From Bacteroidota bacterium (GTDB taxonomy: Bacteria; Bacteroidota; Ignavibacteria; Kryptoniales; JAKASW01): DNA of 62,641 bases. The stretch spans positions 1-62,641 of the forward strand of contig JAKAGT010000029.1 in assembly GCA_021825585.1 (NCBI GenBank), in the 5' to 3' direction. The notes under the pieces were generated by a model. That model was not told where the DNA came from and searched no databases. It saw only the letters and a program-made list of their open reading frames with translations. A program made the translations under genes and the position numbers. Of this stretch, positions 43,208 to 51,940 are shown one piece after another (within the stretch, counting starts at the first letter, position 1; each line of letters opens with the position of its first letter).

Positions 43208-44155
43208 ATGCCTGTGCCCCAATTAAGTCTCAAGATTTCCAATCAGCTCGATCTCTTCTTCGAATGGATGAAGTTCGAGAAGGGATTGTCGGACAACAGT
43301 CTCGCGTCGTATCGTAACGATCTGAACAGATATGCGCAGTTCATGGAATCGCACGGGGCGACCGGACTGAACGAAGTCTCGAGGGCTGAAGTCAGGACAT
43401 ACTTCAGATGGCTGTTCGACACGGGGTTGAAGCAGAGCAGCATAGCCCGGAATTTCTCGGCAGTTAGAAACCTGCACCGCTTCCTCGTCCTAAGAAAAAT
43501 GTCGGAGGCAGATCCCACGGCAAACCTCGAGCGTCCCAGACCTTCGAGGAAACTTCCCGTGGTGTTGAACCTCCAGGAAATCGAGTGCCTCATCAACGCT
43601 CCTGATGTTGATTCAGAACTCGGCGTTCGCGACAGGGCGATCATAGAAACTTTGTACGCGACGGGAGTCAGAGTCAGCGAGCTTGTTAATCTCAAAAAAA
43701 GAGATTTAATTAAGAGTGAGAACATAATTAGAGTATTTGGAAAAGGATCGAAAGAACGAATTGTGCCCATAGGCGATATTGCGCTGGAATGGATAGAACG
43801 TTATGATGTATCGGTTAGATCAAGGCTGCAACAGAAGCAGGCCGCTGCTAACAAGTCCGGAGCCGGCGATTTCCTTTTCGTGAACGCCCGCGGCGGCAGA
43901 CTGTCCAGGATCTCCGTCTGGAGAATGCTCCAAAAATATGCCCGGAATGCCAATATCAGGAAGCGGATTCACCCGCACACTCTAAGACACACGTTTGCCA
44001 CGCACCTGCTGGAAGGCGGTGCGGACATCCGGGCAGTTCAGGAAATGCTCGGGCACAGCGACATCGGTACAACCCAAATTTATCTTCATCTGGACAGAAA
44101 TTATCTAAAAGAAGTGCTGGACAAGTTCCACCCACGAGGAAAACATGTTAAGTGA
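43208..44155 (+). CDS. xerD: Tyrosine recombinase XerC/XerD family
   Basis: A 315-residue site-specific recombinase that resolves chromosome dimers at dif. The N-terminal SAM-like domain has FFEWMKFEKGLSDNSLASYR. The catalytic set is complete: R155 (ATGVRVSEL), H257 and R260 (HPHTLRHTFATH), H283 (MLGHSDIGTT) and Y292 (QIYLH). The ATG at 43208 gives the normal length; the frame is open further upstream but overlaps the PgpH-like gene. XerD is the best fit by length and by the single copy seen, but XerC cannot be ruled out. The stop overlaps the M50 protease start by 11 bases. Confidence 0.9.
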   Translation: MPVPQLSLKISNQLDLFFEWMKFEKGLSDNSLASYRNDLNRYAQFMESHGATGLNEVSRAEVRTYFRWLFDTGLKQSSIARNFSAVRNLHRFLVLRKMSEADPTANLERPRPSRKLPVVLNLQEIECLINAPDVDSELGVRDRAIIETLYATGVRVSELVNLKKRDLIKSENIIRVFGKGSKERIVPIGDIALEWIERYDVSVRSRLQQKQAAANKSGAGDFLFVNARGGRLSRISVWRMLQKYARNANIRKRIHPHTLRHTFATHLLEGGADIRAVQEMLGHSDIGTTQIYLHLDRNYLKEVLDKFHPRGKHVK

Positions 44156-44807
44156 ACTTTATATACTTCCCATACTTTTATTTTCCGTCATCATACACGA
44201 GATTTCCCACGGCTACGCCGCGCTGAAGCTTGGTGATCCGACCGCGCGGGATTCCGGAAGGCTCACACTCAATCCTATCCCGCACATCGATCTTTTCGGC
44301 TCGATACTTGTACCGCTGTTCTCGCTTCTCACGGTCGGGCAGGTGCTGATAGCGTGGGCTAAGCCGGTGCCGATCAACCCGATGTATTTTTCCGACTACA
44401 GGCGCGATGAAGTAATAGTATCGCTTGTCGGCCCCCTTTCGAACCTGGCGATGGCTATCATATGCGCATTCATAACGATCGCGCTTCTGCATATCCAACC
44501 CCTTATCGGGTATGCGGCTTCGTCATCCATGTTTTATACGTTTCTTCTGAAGATGTTTTCCGGCGGAATATACCTGAATATTATCCTGGGTGTGTTCAAC
44601 CTTGTTCCCATACCTCCTCTCGACGGCTCGCACGTCCTCGCGATGTTCCTGCCGGAATCTGCCGCGGTGACCTACAGCAAGATCGGATTCATCGGAATCT
44701 TCCTGATAATCCTCCTTATGCAGGTGCCTGCATTCCTGGCGGTCTTCAACGCCGCCGTCAATTTCTTCTATGCACCGTTGTACCAGCTTGTCGTCACATT
44801 TGCATGA
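44145..44807 (+). CDS. Site-2-protease-like M50 metallopeptidase
   Basis: A 220-residue membrane protein of the S2P-M50 family. The zinc motif HEISH is at about residues 18-22 in SVIIHEISHGYAALKLGD; the third ligand motif is LVPIPPLDGSHVLA. It has about six membrane helices and no PDZ or CBS domain, which places it among the small M50 proteins common in bacteria. Members cut membrane-bound regulatory substrates or are of unknown function. Its first codons overlap the recombinase gene, so the two are cotranslated. Confidence 0.9.
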   Translation: MLSELYILPILLFSVIIHEISHGYAALKLGDPTARDSGRLTLNPIPHIDLFGSILVPLFSLLTVGQVLIAWAKPVPINPMYFSDYRRDEVIVSLVGPLSNLAMAIICAFITIALLHIQPLIGYAASSSMFYTFLLKMFSGGIYLNIILGVFNLVPIPPLDGSHVLAMFLPESAAVTYSKIGFIGIFLIILLMQVPAFLAVFNAAVNFFYAPLYQLVVTFA

Positions 44808-44898
44808 AAGCGAATACCGACAGAATCCGTTAGTGCTGGCAGATGTTTACCCATCGAATAAATCAGAACCCTGACAAACTGAAGAACGAAAAACTAAT

Positions 44899-46290
44899 AT
44901 GATCGTAATGAAATTTGGGGGAACCTCGGTCGAGGACTCCGATGCAATCCACAGGCTCATAGACATCGTAAAATCGGAGATACCGAGAAAGCCCATTGTT
45001 TTTGTCTCCGCATGCGCGGGGGTAACCAACCAACTTCTGAAAATCGCCGGCCTCTCCGCGGAGGGGAATAAGGGCGAGGCCAACGATCTTATCAGCGTCA
45101 TTCGGGCGAGACATGAAAAACTGGTCGACGAGCTCATCGAGTCGGAGCTTCCCAAGAATTACCTGAAGGGGAAGATCTCGGTGTACGCACACGAACTCAG
45201 AAATTTTTCGCAGGCCATATCCGTGCTCGGGGAGGTGACCGGCAGGTCGCGCGACGCTGTCGCCTCGTACGGGGAACGCCTCTCGTCGATGATAATAGCC
45301 CAGGCGATGGAAGAAGACTCGATGAAGGCGGCATTCGTGGACGCGCGGGAATTCATGATCACGAACGATGTATACACGAATGCGGTGCCGCTGTTCGACA
45401 AAGTGGAGGCAAAGGCCAGGGAAATGCTCCTCCCCATGGTTCGTGACGCCTATGTCCCTGTGACGCAGGGGTTTATCGGATCGAACGAGGCGGGAATCAC
45501 GACGACGATAGGCAGAGGCGGCTCGGATTATTCGGCCGCGATAATCGGTGCGCTCCTCGATGCGGAAGAAATTCAAATCTGGACCGACGTGGACGGCGTG
45601 CTGACCGCCGACCCTTCGATCATGCCGGATGCCCGGAGGATAAAGAAAATGTCCTTCAACGAGGCGTCCGAGCTGGCCTACTTCGGGGCGAGAGTGCTGC
45701 ATCCGATGACGATACTGCCGGCTGTCGACAAGAATATTCCGGTCTACGTCCGCAATTCCCGGAACCCCTCGTATCATGGAACGCTGATAAAGAAGGCGGA
45801 GGAGAACGAGGAATGCATTGCAAAGTCCGTTGCGTACAAGGAGCGCATAACGCTGCTGAATCTGGTATCGAGCCGGATGTTTCTCGCGACCGGCTTCCTT
45901 GAAGCGGTCTTTGCCGTGTTCAACCGATACAGCACGATTGCCCACGCGGTCGCCACGAGTGAAGTCAGCATTTCGGTTGCCATCGACGATACCACCAAGC
46001 TGGAAGCGATGAAGAAGGAGTTCGAGGAATTTGCCGAAGTATCGGCCTCGAGCGGCAAGGCGATCATCTGCGTGGTGGGTGAGAACATCCGCCATAGTCC
46101 GGGCATTGTCGGCAGAATATTCTCTTCCCTGGACGGAATAAGGATCAACATGATTTCACAGGGCGCATCGGAAATCAACATCGGTTTCGTGGTCGACGAG
46201 AAAGACATCGAACCTGCCGTCCGGGCGCTGCATAAGGAACTTTTTGATAATCCGTCGTCGCGGAGTCCATCTGCCGACATTTTCGATTGA
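44899..46290 (+). CDS. lysC: Aspartate kinase
   Basis: LysC phosphorylates aspartate, the first step toward lysine, threonine and methionine. The 463-residue protein has MKFGGTSVEDSDAI at the start, VTQGFIGSNEAGITTTIGRG and SDYSAAIIGALLDAEEIQIW, then TDVDGVLTADPSIM. Two ACT-like regulatory regions follow (KERITLLNLVSSRMF and KAIICVVGENIRHSPGIVGR), suggesting end-product feedback. It heads a lysC-lysA-asd cluster. There is no homoserine dehydrogenase fusion. Confidence 0.95.
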   Translation: MIVMKFGGTSVEDSDAIHRLIDIVKSEIPRKPIVFVSACAGVTNQLLKIAGLSAEGNKGEANDLISVIRARHEKLVDELIESELPKNYLKGKISVYAHELRNFSQAISVLGEVTGRSRDAVASYGERLSSMIIAQAMEEDSMKAAFVDAREFMITNDVYTNAVPLFDKVEAKAREMLLPMVRDAYVPVTQGFIGSNEAGITTTIGRGGSDYSAAIIGALLDAEEIQIWTDVDGVLTADPSIMPDARRIKKMSFNEASELAYFGARVLHPMTILPAVDKNIPVYVRNSRNPSYHGTLIKKAEENEECIAKSVAYKERITLLNLVSSRMFLATGFLEAVFAVFNRYSTIAHAVATSEVSISVAIDDTTKLEAMKKEFEEFAEVSASSGKAIICVVGENIRHSPGIVGRIFSSLDGIRINMISQGASEINIGFVVDEKDIEPAVRALHKELFDNPSSRSPSADIFD

Positions 46291-46330
46291 GCATCGGCAG
46301 CATCACCGTCAAAAAAATCATAAGGCAACA

Positions 46331-47602
46331 ATGACAGATCAGATCAAGTTTGATGGGAATCAACTCTATATCGAGAATCTCAAGGCGGCCGATCTTGCCG
46401 AGAAGTACGGCACGCCGCTTTACGTTTACAGTTCGAATCAGATTACCAGGAAGCACAGGGCTCTGCGGAACGCTTTTGCCGTAATGCCGGGCATGAGGAT
46501 TCTTTACGCGCTGAAGGCGAACTCAAACGGGGAGATTCTCAAACACATCCGGTCGCTCGGGACGGGTGCCGATACAGTCTCAGGCGGCGAGATATTCCTC
46601 GCTCTGAGGAGCGGCTTCAGCCCGGGTTCGATTTCGCTCGCGGGAGTGGGAAAGAGCGACCGGGATATAGATTTCGCCATCTCGCAGGAGATCGGCGTGA
46701 TCATTGTCGAATCGGAAGGGGAGCTTGAAGTCGTGTCCCGGCGCGCGAAGGCGCTCGGGAAAGTTGCGCGTGTTTCGCTCAGGGTCAATCCCGACGTTGA
46801 TGCACATACTCATCCGCATATCTCCACCGGATTGAAGGAGAACAAGTTTGGCGTCAACCTGGATTGTGCCGGGGGGACTGTGAAGCTTGCGGCGGGGATG
46901 AAGAATGTCGAGTTCGTCGGAATACACTCGCATATCGGTTCACAGATAACGGATATCGAACCTTTCGCAGAGGCAGCGGAGTCGATCCGTGAATTCGCGC
47001 TGAAGCTGGGACGGGACGGAATACCCGTCAGGCAGATCGACTTCGGCGGCGGCATCGGAGTGAGGTACAGGAACGCGATAAAGCATGAGCTTCTTCCGCA
47101 TGAGAAGCAGGAGGAAAACTCAATCGATCTCTCCGCTCTCGCGAAGCTTCTGAAAGACAGACTGTCTCTCCCCGACTGCGAGCTGACGATTGAGCCGGGG
47201 CGATTCATCGTTGCAGAAGCGGGAGTGTTACTGACCCGGGTCCTTTACAGGAAGGAGTCTTCAGGGAGGACGTTTGTCGTCGTTGACGCGGGGATGAACG
47301 ATATGATGCGGCATGCGCTCTATTCGGCATATCACCAGATAGTCCCGGTAGAGCTGAGCGGCAGCGGGTTTGAAACTGTGGATGTGGTAGGACCGGTATG
47401 CGAAACCACCGACTCGTTTGCCGTACAGCGCCAGTTCCCCCCGGTGAAGAGAGGAGACCTGGTTGCGATTCTTACCGTCGGCGCTTATGGATACTCGTTG
47501 TCGTCCAGCTACAATTCCCGACCGAAGCCGGCGGAAATACTTGTCGATAGAGATTACGCCCGGGTAATAAGAGACCGCGAGACATATGAGGATTTGGTTT
47601 AG
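46331..47602 (+). CDS. lysA: Diaminopimelate decarboxylase
   Basis: LysA decarboxylates meso-diaminopimelate to lysine, using PLP. The 423-residue protein has the PLP lysine K62 in ILYALKANSNG, the glycine loop HSHIGSQITDIE, the phosphate-binding FGGGIGVRY, EPGRFIVAEAG and the substrate/dimer motif VVGPVCETTDSFA. ATG 46331 is chosen; a further upstream frame overlaps lysC. It lies 40 bases after lysC and about 50 before asd, in the same direction. Confidence 0.95.
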   Translation: MTDQIKFDGNQLYIENLKAADLAEKYGTPLYVYSSNQITRKHRALRNAFAVMPGMRILYALKANSNGEILKHIRSLGTGADTVSGGEIFLALRSGFSPGSISLAGVGKSDRDIDFAISQEIGVIIVESEGELEVVSRRAKALGKVARVSLRVNPDVDAHTHPHISTGLKENKFGVNLDCAGGTVKLAAGMKNVEFVGIHSHIGSQITDIEPFAEAAESIREFALKLGRDGIPVRQIDFGGGIGVRYRNAIKHELLPHEKQEENSIDLSALAKLLKDRLSLPDCELTIEPGRFIVAEAGVLLTRVLYRKESSGRTFVVVDAGMNDMMRHALYSAYHQIVPVELSGSGFETVDVVGPVCETTDSFAVQRQFPPVKRGDLVAILTVGAYGYSLSSSYNSRPKPAEILVDRDYARVIRDRETYEDLV

Positions 47603-47656
47603 TACGGAAAAATTCGTTATTTGATTGAGAGAAAATTCAGAAGGAAATTTGTGAAG

Positions 47657-48655
47657 ATGAAGCAATACAATGTAGCGGTGGTCGGTGCGACCGGTCTGGT
47701 CGGTCGCAAGATGACCCAGGTTCTTGAAGAACGTAATTTCCCGGTAAAGAAACTTATCCCACTTGCCTCGGAACGGTCGGCTGGCAAGGAGATATCTTTC
47801 AGGGGGGAAAAGATAAAGGTTCAGAAGCTCGCGCCTGAGAGCTTTGCCGGAATAGAGATCGCACTCTTTTCCGCCGGAGCGAGCGTTAGCAGGGAGTTTG
47901 CTCCTATCGCGGCTGAAGCGGGCGCGGTCGCAATCGACAACAGCAGCGCGTGGAGAATGGATCCGGAGATTCCTCTCGTCGTACCGGAAGTCAATCGTGC
48001 CGACATTTTCAAACATCACGGCATCATAGCAAACCCGAACTGCTCCACGATACAAATGGTTGTGGCGCTGAAGCCTCTTCACGACAGGTACAGGATCAGA
48101 CGCGTTGTTGTCTCGACCTACCAGTCGGTGACGGGCGCGGGACAGAAGGGGGTGGACCAGCTGGACGAGGAGCTCGGCAAGAAGCAGGGAGCGACGAAGA
48201 AGTTTCCGCATAAGATCGCGTTCAACTGCCTCCCGCATATCGACGTGTTCTTCGACGACGGGTATACGAAAGAAGAGCACAAGATGACATTCGAGACGGC
48301 GAAAATCATGGGCGACGACTCGATAAAAGTCACGGCCACCTGCGTTCGCGTGCCGGTTTTCGGAGGGCACAGCGAAAGCGTCAACATAGAATTCGAAAAG
48401 CCTTACGAGCTGAAGGACGTGTTCGCGGTCCTTAGGAAGTCGCCGGGACTCATAGTAGTGGACGATCCATCGAACAACGTTTACCCGATGCCGCTGGACG
48501 CGTACGAGAAGGACGAAGTTTTCGTGGGAAGGATCAGGCGCGACGATACAGCTCCGAACTCGCTGAACATGTGGGTCGTATCGGACAACATCCGAAAGGG
48601 TGCTGCGACGAATGCCGTCCAAATCGCGGAAGAGCTGATTAAGGGGAGAGACTGA
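47657..48655 (+). CDS. asd: Aspartate-semialdehyde dehydrogenase
   Basis: Asd reduces aspartyl phosphate to the semialdehyde, joining lysC to lysine and diaminopimelate synthesis. The 332-residue protein has NADP-binding VVGATGLVGRKMTQVL near the start, the nucleophile C129 in NPNCSTIQMVVALKPL, and catalytic ATCVRVPVFGGHSESVNIEF. AAGGAAATTTGTGAAG upstream of ATG 47657 supports this start. With lysC and lysA it forms a compact lysine/diaminopimelate operon. Confidence 0.95.
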   Translation: MKQYNVAVVGATGLVGRKMTQVLEERNFPVKKLIPLASERSAGKEISFRGEKIKVQKLAPESFAGIEIALFSAGASVSREFAPIAAEAGAVAIDNSSAWRMDPEIPLVVPEVNRADIFKHHGIIANPNCSTIQMVVALKPLHDRYRIRRVVVSTYQSVTGAGQKGVDQLDEELGKKQGATKKFPHKIAFNCLPHIDVFFDDGYTKEEHKMTFETAKIMGDDSIKVTATCVRVPVFGGHSESVNIEFEKPYELKDVFAVLRKSPGLIVVDDPSNNVYPMPLDAYEKDEVFVGRIRRDDTAPNSLNMWVVSDNIRKGAATNAVQIAEELIKGRD

Positions 48656-48978
48656 CGCTGCAACATCGCAGCCGAGATCAAATCTATTACTCCCGAATCG
48701 GATAATTCGGTGCGCCGTTCGAAGGCGTCTTTGAGAGGACCGGGAAAGGTGGAGAGCGCCACAGTGTGAGAGAGTAAACCCGGCAGAGTTGACGCAGGAT
48801 ATTTCCCGCCGACTCTGAAGCCGCCGGCGCCGCCTCCCATTCCACGATTTCAATCAAAGGGTACCGCGGCAACCCCGGCATACACATCAGACACGGGCCG
48901 CTTCGCTCAACTTCTTCCGCAGCCTGATGAAGATACCTCCACCTTTCTTTCGTAAATTGTTCCAAACAGGAGTCTTCA
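48656..48978. other. Non-coding gap between asd and polA
   Basis: Both strands were read across these 323 bases. A minus-strand frame is open through it (about 140 codons) but it runs into polA antisense and has no coding character or ribosome-binding site. No hairpin with a T-run or promoter pair stands out. Confidence 0.5.
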
Positions 48979-51765
48979 ATGCCTACGAAAAGATTCTTCA
49001 TTCTCGACGGGACTGCGCTCGCATATCGCGCATATTTTGCGATGATAAGCCATCCGCTGATCAATTCCAGGGGCGAAAACACGAGCGCGATTTTCGGATT
49101 CGCCAACTATCTCATGAAGATCATCGGCGACGAGAAGCCCGATTATCTCGTGGCAGTTTTCGATACGCCCGAACCGACGTTCCGCCACAAGGAGTATCCC
49201 GAATACAAGGCCACGCGCGAGAAGATGCCTGAGGAGATGATCCAGCAGCTGGGGAAAATAAAGAAGATGCTGAACTCGTTCGGCGTGCCGACGATTGAGC
49301 GGTCCGGTTACGAAGCCGACGATGTCATAGGGACACTCTCTTTGCTCGCCGCCAGGGAAAACACAGACGTCTACATGGTGACTGGCGACAAGGATTTCAT
49401 GCAGCTCATTACTCCGAAAATAAAGATGTACAAACCGGGGAGGAGCGGAACCGACGTCGAGATCGTGGACGAGAAGGGGGTGGAAAAGAAATTCGGCGTC
49501 AAGCCGTCGCAGGTAATAGATGTCCTCGCACTCACGGGGGATGCGGTGGACAACGTTCCGGGGATAAAAGGAGTGGGCGAGAAGACTGCGATCCCGTTAA
49601 TTCAGGAATACGGAAGTGTCGAAAAGGTTCTGTCGAACGCCGACAAGATAGACAAGCCGGCGCTTCGCGAGAAACTCAAGACCGGCAGGGATATGGCGCT
49701 TCTTTCGAAGAGGCTTGTCACGATAAAGACCGATGTGCCTCTCGGGGTCGACTTTCACACGCTGAAGGAGAGGAAGCCAGACTCTGCGGAAATTACACGG
49801 CTGTTCAATGAGCTGGAATTCCGGACGCTTCTAAAACGGGCTCAGCAGGTAATTCCCGGAGCTCCCGAGGCCGAACCGCCCGCCGAGATGCCGGAGGCAG
49901 TCGAGGAGGAAAAGGTGGGCGATTTGAAAGACATAAAATCTATCAGGCACAAATACGAGCTGATAACCGATGCATCCGCACTTCAGAAGCTGGCCGATAA
50001 ATTAAAGAAAGCGAACGTCGTCTCTATGGATACCGAGACGACAAGTATTGACCCCTTGAAGGCCGATCTCGTAGGGATTTCCTTTTCAGTAAAACCTCAC
50101 GAGGCCTTTTACATCAACGTGGCATCCGAAGGCGGAGACCTTTTCTCCGGCGGCGAAGCCAGTCCCGGCGTCAGCGTGAAGGACGTTGTAAAGATTTTGA
50201 AGCCGATATTCGAGTCGCCGAAAATCGGGAAGATCGGTCAGAATCTCAAGTATGACATTCTTGTCCTCTCTAATTACGACATATGGACGCGCGGCACCTC
50301 GTTCGATTCGATGGTTGCCGCGTATATCATAGACCCTGACGGGCAGCACAACCTCGATTCACTGGCGAAGAAATATCTCGGATATGTCCCCGTTGCGATC
50401 GAAGAGTTAATAGGCAAAGGTAAGAATCAGAAGAGCATACGGGATGTATCGCCGGAGATCGTTACCGAATATTCCGGTGAAGACGCGGATGTCGCTCTGC
50501 AGCTCATGGAAGTCCTGCAGAAGAGGCTGGAGAAGTCGAATCTATCGGGCCTGTGCGAGAAGATGGAATTTCCGTTGATTGAGGTCCTTGCGGCGATCGA
50601 AAGAACGGGTGTAAGGATAGACACCGAGATACTTGCACAGATTTCCAAAGAGCTCGAGCGGATGATCCAGAATATGGAAGATGAGGTGTACAAGCACGCG
50701 GGAGATAAATTCAATATCAATTCGCCCAAGCAGCTGGCCGAGATACTTTTCAACAAAATGGGGCTCGTCCCGACGAAAAAGACGAAGACTGGATTCTCGA
50801 CGGATGTTTTCGTGCTGGAAGAACTGAGCGGGCAGCATCCGATAGCGGAGAATATCCTGAATTACAGAAAACTGACCAAGCTGAAAGGGACATACGTCGA
50901 TGCACTTCCGGCACTTATTAACCCTCGAACCGGCAGAGTTCACACGTCCTTCAACCAGACTGTCGCGTCGACCGGGAGGCTCAGCTCCTCAGATCCAAAC
51001 CTGCAAAACATCCCGATTCGCGGCGAGATGGGAAAGGAAATCCGAAAGGCGTTCGTTCCAGGAGAAAAGGGATGGGTTATGCTGTCGGCGGATTATTCTC
51101 AGATCGAGCTTCGCGTCATGGCACACATATGCAAGGATGAGGGTCTGATAGATGCGTTTCAGAAGCACGAGGATATTCACCGCACGACCGCCTCGAAGGT
51201 CTTCGGCGTTTCTCCTGAAAAAGTGACGGCAGACATGAGGCGGAAGGCGAAGGAGGTAAACTTCGGTCTCCTCTACGGAATAGGTCCGTACGGGTTGAAA
51301 ATCCGGCTCGGCATATCGCAGGGGGAGGCGAAAGAGGTGATCGATACATATTTCCGGAGATTCCCGCGCGTCAGGGAATACATAAGCGGGACCGTAGAGT
51401 TCGCCAGAAAGCATGGATACGTTGAGACACTGCTCGGGAGAAGGCGCTACCTTGCCAACATCAACAGTAAGAACTCGGCTGTGCGCATGGCTGAGGAGAG
51501 GCAGGCGATCAACATGCCGATACAAGGAACCGCGGCCGATATGATCAAGCTTGCCATGATCGACATCTATCGCGAGATGGAAAAACGCAAGATGAAATCA
51601 AAGATGATATTGCAGGTGCATGACGAGCTCGTCTTCGAGGGCCCGAAGGGCGAGTTGAAGGAACTTCAGGAGCTGGTGGAAAAGAAGATGAAGAATGCGC
51701 TGAAGCTCAGCGTGCCGATCGAGGTCGAACTTGGTTCGGGTCCGAATTGGCTCGACGCCCACTGA
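48979..51765 (+). CDS. polA: DNA polymerase I
   Basis: Pol I of 928 residues. It has the 5'-3' flap nuclease domain (residues 1-300, with LVAVFDTPEPTFRH and RSGYEADDVIGTL), a proofreading domain (about 320-520) with catalytic D351 and E353 in SMDTET, IGQNLKYDI and GEDADVALQL, and the polymerase domain (about 540-928) with motif A DYSQIELR (D705), the O-helix DMRRKAKEVNFGLLYGI and motif C VHDE (D882). The proofreading triad is intact, unlike in many Gram-positive Pol I proteins. It acts in Okazaki-fragment maturation and repair. A short spacer separates it from the sensor kinase. Confidence 0.97.
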   Translation: MPTKRFFILDGTALAYRAYFAMISHPLINSRGENTSAIFGFANYLMKIIGDEKPDYLVAVFDTPEPTFRHKEYPEYKATREKMPEEMIQQLGKIKKMLNSFGVPTIERSGYEADDVIGTLSLLAARENTDVYMVTGDKDFMQLITPKIKMYKPGRSGTDVEIVDEKGVEKKFGVKPSQVIDVLALTGDAVDNVPGIKGVGEKTAIPLIQEYGSVEKVLSNADKIDKPALREKLKTGRDMALLSKRLVTIKTDVPLGVDFHTLKERKPDSAEITRLFNELEFRTLLKRAQQVIPGAPEAEPPAEMPEAVEEEKVGDLKDIKSIRHKYELITDASALQKLADKLKKANVVSMDTETTSIDPLKADLVGISFSVKPHEAFYINVASEGGDLFSGGEASPGVSVKDVVKILKPIFESPKIGKIGQNLKYDILVLSNYDIWTRGTSFDSMVAAYIIDPDGQHNLDSLAKKYLGYVPVAIEELIGKGKNQKSIRDVSPEIVTEYSGEDADVALQLMEVLQKRLEKSNLSGLCEKMEFPLIEVLAAIERTGVRIDTEILAQISKELERMIQNMEDEVYKHAGDKFNINSPKQLAEILFNKMGLVPTKKTKTGFSTDVFVLEELSGQHPIAENILNYRKLTKLKGTYVDALPALINPRTGRVHTSFNQTVASTGRLSSSDPNLQNIPIRGEMGKEIRKAFVPGEKGWVMLSADYSQIELRVMAHICKDEGLIDAFQKHEDIHRTTASKVFGVSPEKVTADMRRKAKEVNFGLLYGIGPYGLKIRLGISQGEAKEVIDTYFRRFPRVREYISGTVEFARKHGYVETLLGRRRYLANINSKNSAVRMAEERQAINMPIQGTAADMIKLAMIDIYREMEKRKMKSKMILQVHDELVFEGPKGELKELQELVEKKMKNALKLSVPIEVELGSGPNWLDAH

Positions 51766-51940
51766 GGGCCGAAGGCAGGAGATTTTCCCGGCTGCGGATA
51801 AACTCTCTCCACCTTTCCTGGAATGCGGCATGATGACGAGACTCGCATGCTGCCTGAGGAAATTTCGCTCGCGTTAAAGTTACTTTAGTTTATCCCGATA
51901 TTTACCTTTAGGAGAGGATTAAGAGTGATAGTTCAAGCGC

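Noticed and set aside
44863-46095. 410-codon open frame on the minus strand
   Set aside because: It is antisense to lysC. It arises from the high-GC third-codon bias and has an arginine/histidine-rich composition unlike a real protein.
47261-48853. 530-codon open frame on the minus strand
   Set aside because: It covers lysA and asd on the opposite strand and has Arg/His-rich composition without domains.
48687-49106. Minus-strand frame of 139 codons in the asd-polA gap
   Set aside because: It runs antisense into polA, has no ribosome-binding site, and looks random.
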